DNA of 16,827 bases from NCBI GenBank assembly GCA_030746295.1, contig JASLMY010000099.1, positions 1 to 16,827 on the forward strand, given 5' to 3'. This DNA comes from Alphaproteobacteria bacterium. Its GTDB lineage: Bacteria; Pseudomonadota; Alphaproteobacteria; GCA-2731375. The notes beneath the pieces were generated by a model that was not told where the DNA came from, searched no databases, and was given only the letters and a program-made list of their open reading frames with translations. Position numbers and translations under genes: made by a program. Shown piece by piece: positions 1-6,548 of the stretch. Within the stretch, counting starts at the first letter, position 1. Each line of letters starts with the position of its first letter.

Positions 1-1
1 G

Positions 2-517
2 GTGATGGGCTTCTTCGACCTCGCCGGTGCGCACTACCTGACCGGGGCCCAGATGCAGGACCTCGGCAACGAGCCCCGGGCCATCGACCGGGCCCAGATC
101 GAGCTCGTCGCCGGCCGGGTCTCGGCCCTCAACCAGTGCGTCTACTGAACCACCAGTCATGTGATCTGGCTCCGTGCGAGCAGCGAAAAGACTGGCGAGA
201 CCTACGATCTGGAGAGCGTGCTGGGGACGCAGGCCGGCGACGGCGGGATCGCCCACGGGCGCCTGCTGGTGGCCTTCGCCGAGGCAGTGTTGGGCGAGGA
301 CGAGGCCGCCCTGGCCCAAGCCCGCCAGGCCCTGATCGAAGCCGCCGGGGCGAAAGCCTTCGTCGACGCGGCCGCCGTCGCCGCCCTCTTCAACGCCATC
401 GACCGGGTCGCCGATTCCACCGGCACGCCCTTGGAGGATGTCAAGGCGGAAGCGTCCGTCGACTTCCGCGCCGACCTCGGCATCAACGCGTTCTATTCCG
501 CCGAGGGCAAGATTTGA
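2..517 (+). CDS. AhpD-like (carboxymuconolactone decarboxylase family) selenoprotein, 5' partial, in-frame UGA read as Sec
   Basis: The reading frame enters from outside the window (V-M-G-F-F-D-L-A-G-A-H...) and runs to a TGA at 515-517, interrupted only by a TGA at 146-148. Both sides share one frame and make one protein of 171 residues in view. Just before the break is the helix ELVAGRVSALNQCVY, and just after it TTSH. This reproduces the AhpD family signature C-x-x-C-x-x-x-H with the second Cys replaced by the TGA. In known AhpD proteins this Cys pair is the redox centre of an alkyl-hydroperoxidase or disulfide reductase, and the following His assists it. A hairpin suited to a bacterial SECIS follows at 166-183. 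I infer selenocysteine insertion, giving a CxxU site. The C-terminal part (GTG at 161 onward) is not a separate gene: it has no ribosome binding site and lacks the catalytic motif. The alternative is a nonsense mutation of TGC or TGT in a pseudogene, but the precise position and the hairpin argue against that. Confidence 0.8.
146..148 (+). other. Predicted selenocysteine codon (UGA recoded)
   Basis: This TGA occupies the second cysteine position of the CxxC motif in the AhpD-like gene, four residues before the conserved His (C-V-Y-TGA-T-T-S-H). The frame continues for a further 122 sense codons with composition like its neighbours. In characterised AhpD the Cys nearer the His is thought to be the reactive one, so Sec here would be chemically sensible. 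The recoding itself is inferred. Confidence 0.78.
166..183 (+). promoter_or_regulatory. Candidate bacterial SECIS hairpin
   Basis: The stem CU-(G)-GCUC pairs with GAGC-AG, giving 6 bp with one bulged G on the 5' arm, around the apical loop CGUGC (173-177). The stem starts 18 nt after the UGA and the loop lies 25-29 nt after it. The loop carries G then U at its second and third positions. A short stem, a bulged 5' arm base and a GU in the apical loop about 20-30 nt downstream are the features of the E. coli fdhF SECIS recognised by SelB. A second, weaker fold (CCAG 153-156 with CUGG 166-169) uses part of the same sequence but puts its loop too near the UGA. Confidence 0.65.
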
Positions 518-540
518 GACCGGCGAGCGCTTGAACCGAC

Positions 541-599
541 TCTCGCGCCGTCATCGCGAGGAGGCGAAGCCGACTGAGGACGCGAATGAATCGCGCCGA
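541..599. repeat. Possible dispersed GC-rich palindromic repeat downstream of the selenoprotein gene
   Basis: It begins with a perfect 6-bp inverted repeat, CTCGCG (542-547) and CGCGAG (555-560), around a 7-nt loop. It continues as GAGGCGAAGCCGAC and then CGCGAATGAATCGCG. Strings of the type GTCATyGCGAGGAGGCGAAGC recur as dispersed intergenic repeats in many bacteria, to my recollection. The block sits 24 nt past a stop codon and directly abuts the 34-bp palindrome at 599. It could also act as a transcription-end hairpin, but no T-run follows. A related string (CGCGAATG then CGCGCCGA) appears inverted at about 16787-16806. Confidence 0.4.
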
Positions 600-632
600 A
601 ATTGGGGTCAGAGTCGACTCTGACCCCAATTT
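599..632. repeat. Perfect 34-bp palindrome, left boundary of the two-gene island
   Basis: The half AAATTGGGGTCAGAGTC (599-615) is followed directly by its exact reverse complement (616-632), so the whole 34 bp is self-complementary with no spacer. A second copy lies at 1609-1642 (30 of 34 positions identical). The two copies enclose the only AT-rich segment of this part of the window. Similar GGGGTCAGAGT/ACTCTGACCCC palindromes occur, in my recollection, near REP-associated tyrosine (Y1) transposases. That link is inference, since no transposase is present here. Confidence 0.8.
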
Positions 633-1106
633 TCACTCCATGGACGAAATAAGGCCCTCAAATCGACGTCGTTCAATTTCGCAAAACCCTTTGTCCGAGC
701 CAGGTATCTTGCTCAAGGCGTCGAAGAACGCTATTCCGCCCCGCAACAACTCCGTCAACAGGCGCACCCTGTCACAGGTGGCTTCCGCACGGCGCCGCGA
801 ACTGCCGACAGAGCATGAGATCGACAGTCTCTGCCCGGAAAGCAGTCGTAGTTTGACTCGTATTGGTTGATCGGGGTAGTAGAATTCAGCATCTTTGCCT
901 TGGCATACGTCTTCTATTGCATTGCCAATATATGGCCAAAGATAATTCACATCATCCCAGACATCCTTTGACAGTACTGCAGTTCTGCCAATTTTGACCT
1001 CAATAGAGCCCTCGATGTAGTCCGAATTCCGAATGGTCCCGGTGTAGTCGTTGATATCTATCAAGCGGCTATTCAACCGTGAGAATGTATTTATCTCGAT
1101 TTTCAT
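633..1106 (-). CDS. Hypothetical protein in AT-rich island
   Basis: This 157-aa protein is not one I recognise. It starts MKIEINTFSRLNSRL, has alternating hydrophobic and charged strands in its first half (IEGSIEVKIG, RIKLRLLSG-like segments) and ends in a helical, charged tail (EIERRRFEGLISSME). There is no signal peptide or membrane segment, so it is probably cytoplasmic. Codon use is much more AT-rich than in flanking genes, with codons such as ATA, AAT and TAT that are otherwise rare here, a sign of acquisition. The stop codon overlaps the edge of the left palindrome. Its start follows the stop of the secreted hypothetical gene by 29 bp, so the two are probably co-transcribed. No clear ribosome binding site precedes the ATG. 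The size, composition and pairing would suit an immunity-type or other cargo protein, but nothing in the sequence proves that. Confidence 0.6.
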   Translation of the reverse strand: MKIEINTFSRLNSRLIDINDYTGTIRNSDYIEGSIEVKIGRTAVLSKDVWDDVNYLWPYIGNAIEDVCQGKDAEFYYPDQPIRVKLRLLSGQRLSISCSVGSSRRRAEATCDRVRLLTELLRGGIAFFDALSKIPGSDKGFCEIERRRFEGLISSME

Positions 1107-1116
1107 TTCTCGACAA

Positions 1117-1132
1117 GGGAAACTGGGTTCAG
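1117..1132. repeat. Degenerate half-copy of the island palindrome
   Basis: AAACTGGGTTCAGACC matches the palindrome half AAATTGGGGTCAGAGT at 12 of 16 positions. It lies in the 29-bp gap between the two island genes, so each gene would be bounded by a copy of this motif. At this length the match may be chance. Confidence 0.25.
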
Positions 1133-1135
1133 ACC

Positions 1136-1540
1136 TTATTCTCCATACAGTTCGCTCAAATATCTGATGCCATCCTTAGAGCTTATCCCTGCAGGCCAAA
1201 GGACTTTCATGATGTTTTCATCGTCTTCTTTAACAAGCCCAATTAAGACGATTCCGGAATCATCATCGTATGACCCCGAACCATCCACGCGAACAAAAAA
1301 CCATATCTCCCAATCTGGATCATCGGTCACTTTATACCAAACATAGGGTCCATGCCCCTTCATGAATGGTCCAAATCTCCTTTTCACGTCGTTAACCGTT
1401 ATTGGAGTCGTAATATGGAAGACTTCATCTACGCTTATTGAAGACGCAAAGGATTGACCACTATACATAAGGCCATAAACAATAGCCATAATGACTGCAG
1501 TTTGTGAAATCTTGCTCAAGAAATGCTCTCCGAAAGGCAT
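1136..1540 (-). CDS. Hypothetical secreted protein in AT-rich island
   Basis: The 134-aa product begins MPFGEHFLSKISQTAVIMA and has a signal-peptide-like N-terminus: a Lys at residue 10, a hydrophobic run at about residues 13-27 and a likely cut after QSFA (residue 32). The mature part (VDEVFHITTPITVNDVKRRF onward) has a central WYKVTDDPDWEIWFFVRVDG strand pair and an acidic turn, then ends in a short helix. I do not recognise the family. The pattern of a T-x-x-DV-x-x-x-FGP helix before aromatic strands loosely recalls BamE/SmpA-type periplasmic folds, which is only a guess. The frame stays open far upstream into the sulfurtransferase gene, but codon use there is different and antisense-like, so I start at 1540. 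An alternative ATG at 1489 would cut the signal sequence. Neither start has a clear ribosome binding site. Base composition is AT-rich like its island partner. Confidence 0.6.
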   Translation of the reverse strand: MPFGEHFLSKISQTAVIMAIVYGLMYSGQSFASSISVDEVFHITTPITVNDVKRRFGPFMKGHGPYVWYKVTDDPDWEIWFFVRVDGSGSYDDDSGIVLIGLVKEDDENIMKVLWPAGISSKDGIRYLSELYGE

Positions 1541-1563
1541 CGCGTAGCTATCGGCGCCTACGG

Positions 1564-1588
1564 CATTGTTGTCCACGTATGAACAATG
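1564..1588. promoter_or_regulatory. Inverted repeat upstream of the island genes
   Basis: CATTGTT (1564-1570) and AACAATG (1582-1588) form a 7-bp inverted repeat with an 11-bp spacer, 24 bp upstream of the start at 1540 and inside the right palindrome. The position suits an operator or promoter-proximal site for the two minus-strand genes. No convincing -35/-10 pair was seen, so the role is speculative. Confidence 0.3.
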
Positions 1589-1608
1589 GCATGCAACACT
1601 CTCCGAAG

Positions 1609-1642
1609 AAATTGTGCTCAGAGTTAACTCTGACCCCAATTT
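1609..1642. repeat. Imperfect 34-bp palindrome, right boundary of the two-gene island
   Basis: The core TCAGAGTTAACTCTGA (1618-1633) is a perfect 16-bp palindrome. The outer arms AAATTG and CAATTT also pair, with two mismatched positions in the left arm (GTGC where GGGG would pair with CCCC). It matches the copy at 599-632 at 30 of 34 bases and ends 28 bp before the sulfurtransferase stop codon. GC-rich DNA resumes immediately after it. Confidence 0.75.
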
Positions 1643-1670
1643 ATCCCGGAAGGGCCATCCGTCGGCAAGC

Positions 1671-2561
1671 TCATCCGGTCTCGATCGGCAACGAGTCGTC
1701 CTTGGCCCATTCGCCCATGGAACCGTCGTAAATCGTGATGTCGTCGTAGCCGAGCTGGTGCTGCAGGAAGATGTCGATGGTGGCGGAGATGCCGCCGCCG
1801 CAATAGTTGATGATCCGCTTGGACGTGTCGGCGCCGACGGCGTCGAAGCGGGCCTTGGCCTCGGCGAGCGGGATGAAGGTCTTGCTCTCCTCGTCGACCA
1901 GCGTCTGGGCGAAGACGTTGACGCTGCCGGGCACGCGGCCGGGCCGGCCGTAGCGGCTCTCGCCTTCGCCGGCGTGAAAGGCGGGAGAGAGGGCGTTGAC
2001 GGTGCAGGTGTTCGGATCACCGATGGCGGACCCGACCGCCTCCTTGCCAACGAATAGCTCCGGCCGCGGCTCAGGTGTCAGCGCGGCGGCCGGATAGCGG
2101 CCCTCCTCGGTCGAGAGCGGGCGTTCCTCGGCGCGCCATTTGTCGAGGCCGCCGTTCAGCACCGCGGCGTCGAAGCCGATGGCGCGCAGCATCCACCAGA
2201 CCCGCGTCGCCCACATCATGGTGCCGGTGCTGTAGAGCACCACGCGCGTGCCGTCGCCGACGCCGAGGGCGGCGATGCGGGCGGCGAACTCGTCCAGCGG
2301 CAGCATGGTGAAGCGCAGCGTGGTCGAATTGTCCGACAGCTCGCCCTGCAGGTCGAGGAAGGCGGCGCCCGGTATGTGACCCTTGTCGTAGTCGGCGCGA
2401 CCGCTCTCCACCCGATAGGGCAGGTCCGAGCCGGGCTCGGCCGGGTGCAGATAGGTGGTGCAGTCGTAGATGCGCAAGCCGGCGTCGCCCAGGTGCGCTT
2501 CCAGCCAGTCGGTCTCGACCAGCGCGTCCGGATCGCGCGCTGCGATGACGTCGCTGCTCAT
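1671..2561 (-). CDS. Two-domain sulfurtransferase (rhodanese / 3-mercaptopyruvate sulfurtransferase family)
   Basis: This 296-aa protein of the SseA/TST family moves a sulfane sulfur from thiosulfate or 3-mercaptopyruvate to a thiol acceptor through a cysteine persulfide. The N-terminal rhodanese domain (about residues 15-150, with DKGHIPGAAFLD) is inactive, having Ser at the catalytic loop (LYSTGTMM). The C-terminal domain (about 165-290) has the active Cys254 in NYCGGGISAT. CGGGIS differs from classical rhodanese CRKGVT and mercaptopyruvate CGSGVT loops, so donor preference cannot be set from sequence. The start at 2561 is preceded by GGAAGGAG at good spacing. A longer open frame upstream overlaps the DUF1326 gene and is not used. 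It begins 25 bp after the DUF1326 stop, so the pair is probably one operon. There is no signal peptide, so it should be cytoplasmic. Confidence 0.92.
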   Translation of the reverse strand: MSSDVIAARDPDALVETDWLEAHLGDAGLRIYDCTTYLHPAEPGSDLPYRVESGRADYDKGHIPGAAFLDLQGELSDNSTTLRFTMLPLDEFAARIAALGVGDGTRVVLYSTGTMMWATRVWWMLRAIGFDAAVLNGGLDKWRAEERPLSTEEGRYPAAALTPEPRPELFVGKEAVGSAIGDPNTCTVNALSPAFHAGEGESRYGRPGRVPGSVNVFAQTLVDEESKTFIPLAEAKARFDAVGADTSKRIINYCGGGISATIDIFLQHQLGYDDITIYDGSMGEWAKDDSLPIETG

Positions 2562-2586
2562 GGCCTCACTCCTTCCCGTATCGTGG

Positions 2587-3213
2587 TCATCGGTTGCCCC
2601 ATGCGAAGGGCGCGAAATGCCCGTTGTTGCCGAGACCGGACATGTCGAGATCGAGGCCGAAGGCATGCAGGTGGGTCTCGCTGGAGCGGGCCAGCGCCAG
2701 CCGTGTATTGGCCGAATGGGCGACGTTGTCGACATAGATCGGCTCGCCGTTGCCGGTGCGCGAGGCGACACCGCTGATGGCGAAGGACAGCATGTCGGCG
2801 ATCTGGGTGGTGCGATCGAGCCCGTCCGTCTCGAAGGAGATCGGCGCGAAGGCGACGCCGCGGAAGTCGCCGACCAGGTTGTCGTGGATCAAGGCCGGGC
2901 GCCCGCCGGCCTCGCCGCTCAGGATGGCCGTCAGGGCGGCGCGTTGCGCCGCGTCGGCGGCATCGTCCGCGATGCAAGCGAAGATCCAGTCGCCGTCCGC
3001 CATCACCTTGCCGGAACGGATCACCAGCGCGAACTTGAGTCCGGCGAGCGCCGTGTCGCCGTAGCCACCCTCGTCGATCCGATAGACCTGGAGGGAGTGG
3101 CAATGATCGAACGTCGCCTCGCCCTGGGGATTGGTGTAGATGCAGGGACAGAGGTAGTCGCAGTCGCAGCTCTCCATGTATTCCCCGCCGATCCGCCAAT
3201 CAGGTGCTGGCAT
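2587..3213 (-). CDS. DUF1326 domain-containing protein
   Basis: This 208-aa protein carries the DUF1326 signature near its N-terminus, GGEYMESCDCDYLCPC, with four cysteines at residues 16, 18, 22 and 24 that look like a metal or redox centre, followed by a His-Cys-His at about 37-39. The remainder is a mixed alpha/beta domain ending GHFAPFAWGNR. The function of the family is unknown. In other genomes DUF1326 genes often sit beside DUF2182 membrane proteins, but here the partner is a sulfurtransferase just downstream. That makes a link to sulfur or metal handling plausible but unproven. GGAGGA sits a few bases ahead of the ATG, supporting the start. No signal peptide or membrane segment is seen. 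Confidence 0.88.
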   Translation of the reverse strand: MPAPDWRIGGEYMESCDCDYLCPCIYTNPQGEATFDHCHSLQVYRIDEGGYGDTALAGLKFALVIRSGKVMADGDWIFACIADDAADAAQRAALTAILSGEAGGRPALIHDNLVGDFRGVAFAPISFETDGLDRTTQIADMLSFAISGVASRTGNGEPIYVDNVAHSANTRLALARSSETHLHAFGLDLDMSGLGNNGHFAPFAWGNR

Positions 3214-3311
3214 GTGCTCCTCCTTCTCTAGTGCCGGTCTCGCTCCTGGCCCGGAAGCGCCGTCCGGGCCGAGGCGCCGAAGTGACCGTGAATGCTAGTC
3301 AAAGATCACCA

Positions 3312-3325
3312 GACGGGTTGCCGTC
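3312..3325 (-). terminator. Short hairpin after the RND pump gene (weak terminator candidate)
   Basis: GACGG and CCGTC form a 5-bp stem with a 4-nt loop, 3 bp past the stop codon of the minus-strand pump gene. No T-run follows at once on that strand (TGGTGATCTTT), so intrinsic termination would be weak. Confidence 0.3.
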
Positions 3326-3328
3326 ACT

Positions 3329-6300
3329 TTATTCCGCCGCTTTCGGCACTGGCACCGGCTCGGTCTTCGGCTGGCCGGGGCGTTCCAGGACGCTGGTGGC
3401 GAGGCTGAGGAGGGGCGGGATGATGGCGAGCGTCAGGACGGCGGAGAGCGACAGGCCGCCCAGGACGACCGAGCCGAGGCCGCGGTAGAGCTCGGAGCCG
3501 GCACCCGGGAACAGCACCAGCGGCAGCATGCCGAAGACACTCGTCAGCGTCGACATGAAGATCGGCCGGATCCGGTTGCGGGTCGCGGCGGGGATCGCCT
3601 CGGCGGCACTCATCCCCCGCTGGCGAATGAGGAAGAGGGTCTGGTGCACCAGCAGGATGGCGTTGTTGACGACGATGCCGATCAGGATCACGAAGCCGAG
3701 CAGGGTCAACATGTCGAGGGTCTGGATCTCGGGCGAGAGATAGAGGTTCAACAGCGCCAGGCCGCCGATCCCGCCCGCCGTCGCCAGCGGCACCGAGAGG
3801 ACGATGATGAAGGGGTAGAGGAAGCTCTCGAACAGCACCGCCATCACCAGGTAGACGATCACCACCGCCACAGCCAGGTCGAGCGCCATGGCCTTCGAGG
3901 TCGTGGTCAGCTTGTCGGCGGTGCCGCTCAGCGACAGCTTGACGCCCGGCGGCAGGCCACCCGACCGGAGCCCGGCCATGACCTCGTCGTTCAAGAGCCG
4001 CATCACCGTCTCCAGCGGGATGTGGTCGGGCGGCGTCACCTGGAGCGTCACCGTGCGCTCGCGCTCGACATGCTGGATCTCGGTCGGACCGGCGGTGACG
4101 ATGATGTCGGCCAGCGAGCTCGCGGGGATGATCTTGCCCGAGCCCGTCACCACCGGCAGGAAGTCGATGCCCTGGGTCTCGGTGATCTCATCCGTGCGGC
4201 CGAGCAAGGTCAGGTCGATGCGCTGGCCGTCGACCGTGATCTCGGCGACCCGCAGGCCGTCATTGAAGGCGTCGACCGTGAGGCCGAGCTCGCGGGCGCT
4301 GACGCCGTTGTCGCCGAGCCGCGCCGGGTCCGGCATCACGCGGACCTCGGGCGCGCCGAGCTCGAGGCCCGGGATTGGCCTGAGCTGGGTGCCCTCCTCG
4401 CGGGGCAGGGCCTTGCCGATCATGCCGGTGGCCTTCAGCGCGACGCCCAAAATCGTCTCCAGATCGGGGCCCGAGACGTTGAACTTGATGTTGCGCCCGC
4501 CCGAGAAGTCGCGCCCGAAGAGGCTTCGCTTGCTCATCACGCCGAAGGTGCCGGGCTCGGCGAAGACCGGTCTGCTCAGCACCGGGATCAGCTCGCCGAC
4601 CCGGTCGGGCTCGACGCTCTGGGCGCCGAGGATGGTGAAGCCGCGGAAGGCGACGAAGAAGAAGTTCTTGATCTTGGGCGGCTCGCCCGGCTTCGATTCC
4701 GGCCCGGTCTCGCTGGCCCAGAGATGCCGGATCTTGCTCTCCAGGTTGCGGGCGATGCCGGTGTTGGTCTCCAGGTTGTAGCCGGGCGGCGGCTGGATGT
4801 AGCCGATGATGAGGTTGCGGTTGCCGGTCGGCAGATAGTCGAGGTCGGGCAGCAGCGTCACCGTGGCGAGGGCGGCGACGCCGCAGATGGCGCCGACCGA
4901 GGTCAGGGCCGAGGCCCGCGACTTCACGACCCAGCGGGTGAAGCGCAGGACCAGCGCGACGAAGCCCTCGGCGAAGCGGTCGATCGGTGGGATCGGCAGA
5001 CGGCGGCTGAGACTCGTGGCCTTCTCGCCCAAGAGGCGCTGCGAGAGCGCCGGGATCACCGTCACCGAGACCAGGAGCGAGAGCAGCACCGAGACCGAGA
5101 TCGCCACCGCGATGTCGCGGAAGAGCTGGCCGACCTCGAGCTGCATCACCAGGATCGGGATGAAGACCATCACCGTGGTCAGGGCCGAGACCAGCACCGC
5201 GCCCCAGACCTCGGCGGCGCCGCGATAGGCCGCCTCCCTGGCGGGCAGGCCTTCTTGCCGGTGCCGATAGATGTTCTCCAGCACGACGATGGCGGCGTCC
5301 ACCACCATGCCGACGGCGAAGGCGATGCCGGCGAGCGAGATGACGTTGAGCGAGCGCCCCAGTGCGGCCATGGCGACGAACGAGCCCACCACCGAGACCG
5401 GGATCGCCAGCGAGATCACCAGCGTCGCCCGGATCGAGCGCAGGAAGAGCAGCAGGATCACGGCCGCGAGCGCGCCGCCGATGACGATGTTCTGCTGCAC
5501 CAGGTTGATCGCGGAATCGATGTAGACGGTCTCGTCGTAGACCTGCGTCATCGTCAGGCCTTGCCGCGGCAGCCGCGTCTCCTGCAGCTCCTCGACGGCG
5601 AGGCGCAGCCGCTCCATCACCTCGATGACGTTGGCGCCCGATTCCCGGACCGCGTTGACCGCGAGCGCCGCCTCGGCCTGGTTGCGGATGTAGGCGATCG
5701 GGTCCTTGAAGCCGAAGGCGACCTCGGCGACGTCGCCGACCGTGACCCGGCCGATCCGGCCCGAGGCGGGATCGCTGTAGGAGCGCAGGACGACGGCGCG
5801 GACCTGATCCGGGCTCTGGAAGTCGCCCTCGGTGCGGACCGCGTAGCGGCGCTTGCCCTCTTCGACGTCGCCGCCCGATATCGAGGCGTTGGCGGCGCGC
5901 AACGTGTCGACGACGCCCGAAACGGTAAGGCCGTAGCGGGCCATCCGCTCGGGATCGACGATGACCCGCAGCTCGCGCTCGCCGCCGCCAAAGAAGTTCG
6001 ACTTGGAGACGCCCGTCACCCGCTCGATGCGGTCGCGCACCACGTCGTCGATGAAGTCGCGGTAGGTGTGGATCGGCCGCTCGTTCCCCGGCACGCGCTT
6101 GAGGATGAACCAGGCGATCGGATTGTCCTCGGATCCGGACGTGGCGATCACCGGCTCGTCGGCCTCGACCGGATAGCCGGTGACCCGGTCGAGCCGGTTG
6201 GCGAGCAGCAGCAGCGCCCGGTCCATGTTGGTGGTGACGGAGAATTCCAGCGTGATCCGCGAGCGGCCGTCCTGCGAGCGGCTCGACATCTCGGTCACGC

Positions 6301-6526
6301 CTTCGAGACCCTTCAGCACCTCTTCCTGACGGTTGGTGATTTCGCGCTCGATCTCGACCGGGGCGCCGCCGGGCCAACTTGTGGTGATGGTCAGCACCGG
6401 GCGGCGGACGTCGGGGGTCAGCTGGATCGGGATCAGCTGCAGCGCCAGGACGCCGAACATCATCACCATCAGAACCGCCGCCACGACGGCGATCGGTCGG
6501 TCGATGGAGGTCCGGATCAGGTTCAT
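3329..6526 (-). CDS. RND efflux pump permease (AcrB/HAE-1 type)
   Basis: This 1065-aa inner-membrane pump is the usual length of the AcrB family and has its duplicated layout: TM1 at about residues 11-30, a large periplasmic porter part, TM2-6 at about 345-490, TM7 at about 560, a second porter part, then TM8-12 at about 890-1045. Typical motifs include SWPGGAPVEIE near the start and GMVVDAAIVVLENIY in TM4. Only one of the two TM4 aspartates of AcrB is kept (D410; the next residue is A411). The TM10 Lys of AcrB is replaced by Asn (VVNNAILLVHQ, N954-N955), as in a common HAE-1 branch. It follows the adaptor gene by 22 bp, so both act as one proton-driven tripartite exporter. The outer-membrane partner is not in the window. 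Substrates cannot be told from sequence. The start at 6526 is chosen for the canonical N-terminus MNLIRTSIDRPIAV; its ribosome binding site is weak (GGGGCGGGG). Confidence 0.95.
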   Translation of the reverse strand: MNLIRTSIDRPIAVVAAVLMVMMFGVLALQLIPIQLTPDVRRPVLTITTSWPGGAPVEIEREITNRQEEVLKGLEGVTEMSSRSQDGRSRITLEFSVTTNMDRALLLLANRLDRVTGYPVEADEPVIATSGSEDNPIAWFILKRVPGNERPIHTYRDFIDDVVRDRIERVTGVSKSNFFGGGERELRVIVDPERMARYGLTVSGVVDTLRAANASISGGDVEEGKRRYAVRTEGDFQSPDQVRAVVLRSYSDPASGRIGRVTVGDVAEVAFGFKDPIAYIRNQAEAALAVNAVRESGANVIEVMERLRLAVEELQETRLPRQGLTMTQVYDETVYIDSAINLVQQNIVIGGALAAVILLLFLRSIRATLVISLAIPVSVVGSFVAMAALGRSLNVISLAGIAFAVGMVVDAAIVVLENIYRHRQEGLPAREAAYRGAAEVWGAVLVSALTTVMVFIPILVMQLEVGQLFRDIAVAISVSVLLSLLVSVTVIPALSQRLLGEKATSLSRRLPIPPIDRFAEGFVALVLRFTRWVVKSRASALTSVGAICGVAALATVTLLPDLDYLPTGNRNLIIGYIQPPPGYNLETNTGIARNLESKIRHLWASETGPESKPGEPPKIKNFFFVAFRGFTILGAQSVEPDRVGELIPVLSRPVFAEPGTFGVMSKRSLFGRDFSGGRNIKFNVSGPDLETILGVALKATGMIGKALPREEGTQLRPIPGLELGAPEVRVMPDPARLGDNGVSARELGLTVDAFNDGLRVAEITVDGQRIDLTLLGRTDEITETQGIDFLPVVTGSGKIIPASSLADIIVTAGPTEIQHVERERTVTLQVTPPDHIPLETVMRLLNDEVMAGLRSGGLPPGVKLSLSGTADKLTTTSKAMALDLAVAVVIVYLVMAVLFESFLYPFIIVLSVPLATAGGIGGLALLNLYLSPEIQTLDMLTLLGFVILIGIVVNNAILLVHQTLFLIRQRGMSAAEAIPAATRNRIRPIFMSTLTSVFGMLPLVLFPGAGSELYRGLGSVVLGGLSLSAVLTLAIIPPLLSLATSVLERPGQPKTEPVPVPKAAE

Positions 6527-6548
6527 GGCCCCGCCCCGCTCGACGCCG

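Noticed and set aside
153..169. Alternative hairpin CCAG/CUGG as the SECIS
   Set aside because: Its apical loop would be only about 11-14 nt after the UGA, nearer than usual for a bacterial SECIS, and it competes with the better stem at 166-183.
161..517. A separate gene starting with GTG just after the UGA
   Set aside because: No ribosome binding site, same frame as the upstream part, and it would lack the catalytic motif. It is better read as the C-terminal part of the selenoprotein.
1541..2050. Upstream extension of the secreted hypothetical protein into the sulfurtransferase gene
   Set aside because: The extension is Ser/Pro/Arg-rich shadow of the sulfurtransferase in another frame and crosses the 34-bp palindrome. 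Base composition changes abruptly at the island edge.
4260..6377. A long minus-strand open frame in another frame over the RND pump
   Set aside because: Arg/Gly-rich shadow with no recognisable domain. The true frame is the pump at 3329-6526.
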